Shown: positions 5,505 through 5,973 of the stretch, piece after piece
Numbering within the stretch: the stretch's first letter is position 1
Layout: every line of letters begins with the position of its first letter
Origin: Paracoccaceae bacterium
GTDB lineage: Bacteria; Pseudomonadota; Alphaproteobacteria; Rhodobacterales; Rhodobacteraceae
Assembly: GCA_003564655.1 (NCBI GenBank)
Contig: PXES01000004.1
Location: 1 to 5,973 of the forward strand
DNA length: 5,973 nucleotides
Reading direction: 5' to 3'
Notes under the pieces: generated by a model
Told to the model about the DNA's origin: nothing
The model's input: the letters and a program-made list of their open reading frames with translations, nothing else
Databases searched by the model: none
Position numbers and translations under genes: made by a program

Positions 5505-5532
5505 CCGATAATGTCTCGCGCGAGTGTGACAA
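5505..5532 (-). promoter_or_regulatory. Candidate promoter of the sulfotransferase-like gene with spacer palindrome
   Basis: Read on the minus strand, TTGTCA (5532-5527) resembles a -35. After 16 bases TATCGG (5510-5505) is a poor -10. The spacer holds a perfect 10-bp palindrome CTCGCGCGAG (5515-5524), a position where a bound repressor or a MerR-like activator could act. The transcript would begin about 40 bases before the ATG. Confidence 0.33.
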
Positions 5533-5620
5533 GACAAGGACGCAAATCAGTCCAGAATTGGGCGATTGTTGCCAGAGCATGAAAAATTGGTCGTGCGTAC
5601 CGGCAGGTGCAATCGTGGTC

Positions 5621-5649
5621 TTGAGCGGCCGCCGGAAACTGCTTATGAC
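5621..5649 (+). promoter_or_regulatory. Candidate tRNA-Thr promoter
   Basis: TTGAGC (5621-5626), 17 bases, then TATGAC (5644-5649): each box matches the sigma70 consensus at 4 of 6 positions with ideal spacing. Transcription would begin near 5656, leaving a 5' leader of about 4 bases on the tRNA. The TTGAG end of the -35 box is in the GC-rich intergenic sequence, with no other competing box nearby. Confidence 0.45.
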
Positions 5650-5659
5650 GCGTTAAGGC

Positions 5660-5735
5660 GCCGGCTTAGCTCAGTTGGTAGAGCAGTGGTTTTGTAAACC
5701 GAAGGTCGGGGGTTCGAGTCCCTCAGCCGGCACCA
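5660..5735 (+). tRNA. tRNA-Thr (anticodon UGU)
   Basis: A complete 76-base cloverleaf with encoded CCA. The acceptor stem is GCCGGCT (5660-5666) with AGCCGGC (5725-5731), discriminator A5732, CCA 5733-5735. The D stem is GCTC/GAGC with loop AGTTGGTA. The anticodon loop TTTGTAA (5691-5697) carries TGT at 5693-5695, reading ACA and other ACN threonine codons. The anticodon stem GTGGT/ACCGA has a G-A mismatch at its outer pair and a T-G wobble next to it. The T arm is GGGGG-TTCGAGT-CCCTC with one G-T pair. It stands alone, not in a tRNA cluster. Confidence 0.97.
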
Positions 5736-5853
5736 TCAATAAAGTTAAACTCTTGTTTTTGATAGATAAAATGGCGAAGCGCTTTTCACGTATCCCCCTA
5801 ATTATACACCCTTTATGCTTTGCTTGAAGGATGTCGTGGTCACACCAGAGCGT
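5736..5853. other. AT-rich non-coding segment after tRNA-Thr
   Basis: Composition drops sharply right after the CCA: by hand count 34 of the first 95 bases are G or C, against a strongly GC-rich remainder. It holds a T5 run at 5756-5760 that could help end the tRNA transcript (no solid stem precedes it), the palindrome AAGCGCTT (5777-5784), and an exact TATAAT on the minus strand (5806-5801) without a good -35. I see no gene in it; the only start-to-stop frames are under 20 codons. Confidence 0.6.
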
Positions 5854-5973
5854 TCACGATGAATAGAGGCGCGCCTGCATTCTGTTAAACGCGGCCTTGA
5901 TCTGCGGCAGACTAGTCAGCCGATTCTTTGCTTCTCCGACACTGTCGTAACGTGCGGTCAAAAACTGGCCTAG
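5854..5973 (-). CDS. Partial CDS, C-terminal 39 residues, unidentified
   Basis: One minus-strand frame is open from the window edge to a TGA at 5856-5854, giving 39 residues that end KAAFNRMQARLYSS. It contains FLTARYDSVGEAKNRL and LPQIKAAFNRM: a mixed, helix-like, basic sequence that reads like a genuine protein end; a second minus-strand frame is closed early, and the third stops after 19 codons. Third-position G/C is 24 of 39 codons, well below the neighbouring genes, which suggests different ancestry. I do not recognise the family. It could also be a remnant, since neither start nor upstream part is in view. Confidence 0.45.
   Translation of the reverse strand, partial: LGQFLTARYDSVGEAKNRLTSLPQIKAAFNRMQARLYSS

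Noticed and set aside
4778..5656. 292-codon plus-strand frame covering the sulfotransferase-like gene and its upstream region
   Set aside because: It runs through the opposite strand's coding region and promoter, has no motif, and lacks a suitable start signal; the minus-strand frame shows family features instead.
5745..5806. Exact TATAAT on the minus strand followed by AGGGGG and a GTG frame of 14 codons
   Set aside because: There is no good -35, and the ribosome binding site would lie at or before the transcript start, so the parts do not fit as a gene.
1..5973. CRISPR array, insertion sequence or phage genes
   Set aside because: No spaced direct repeats, terminal inverted repeats, transposase or phage structural motifs are visible. 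The only tandem repeat is the 14-mer at 3536-3573.

Overview
The window looks like chromosome of a GC-rich alphaproteobacterium, most likely Rhodobacterales (Rhodobacter/Paracoccus/roseobacter type). The grounds are the strongly GC-ending codons, a GapR (DUF2312) gene, an HpaR-type MarR regulator, a tRNA-Thr(UGU) of alphaproteobacterial form, and an intergenic string that I remember as common in Rhodobacterales genomes. No named species can be assigned from the sequence alone.

Layout, left to right. Bases 1-273 are non-coding leader with some hairpin potential. 274-1881 (+) encodes an exported LdtD/YcbB-type L,D-transpeptidase (signal peptide, peptidoglycan-binding domain, YkuD catalytic domain). 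After a short gap containing a weak hairpin and a well-formed promoter/operator region (1981-2013), 2046-2333 (+) encodes an acyl carrier protein. Its stop overlaps the start of a beta-ketoacyl-ACP synthase (2330-3538, +), so the two form a translationally coupled pair. The promoter of this pair resembles a PhoB box, which suggests, without proof, a phosphate-responsive lipid or acyl-chain function.

Bases 3536-3667 are a repeat-dense convergent intergenic region: a 14-bp tandem repeat that includes the synthase stop codon, two G/C-rich hairpins nested inside an outer inverted repeat, and a conserved-looking string. Then 3675-4187 (-) encodes a MarR/HpaR-type repressor, divergent from gapR (4343-4600, +), a nucleoid-associated protein; an AT-rich, palindromic patch lies between them. 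gapR is tail-to-tail, with a 3-bp gap, with a sulfotransferase-like protein (4604-5458, -) whose PAPS-binding P-loop is degenerate.

The right end carries tRNA-Thr(UGU) (5660-5735, +) with its own promoter-like boxes. Beyond it the composition falls abruptly to AT-rich, and an open frame on the minus strand runs off the window edge (5854-5973), probably the C-terminus of an unidentified gene. The break at the tRNA 3' end is compatible with an integration site, but no integrase or att duplication is visible.

No complete undescribed multi-gene system is evident. The best leads are the ACP-synthase pair with its Pho-box-like promoter, the degenerate sulfotransferase, and the tRNA-flanking segment.
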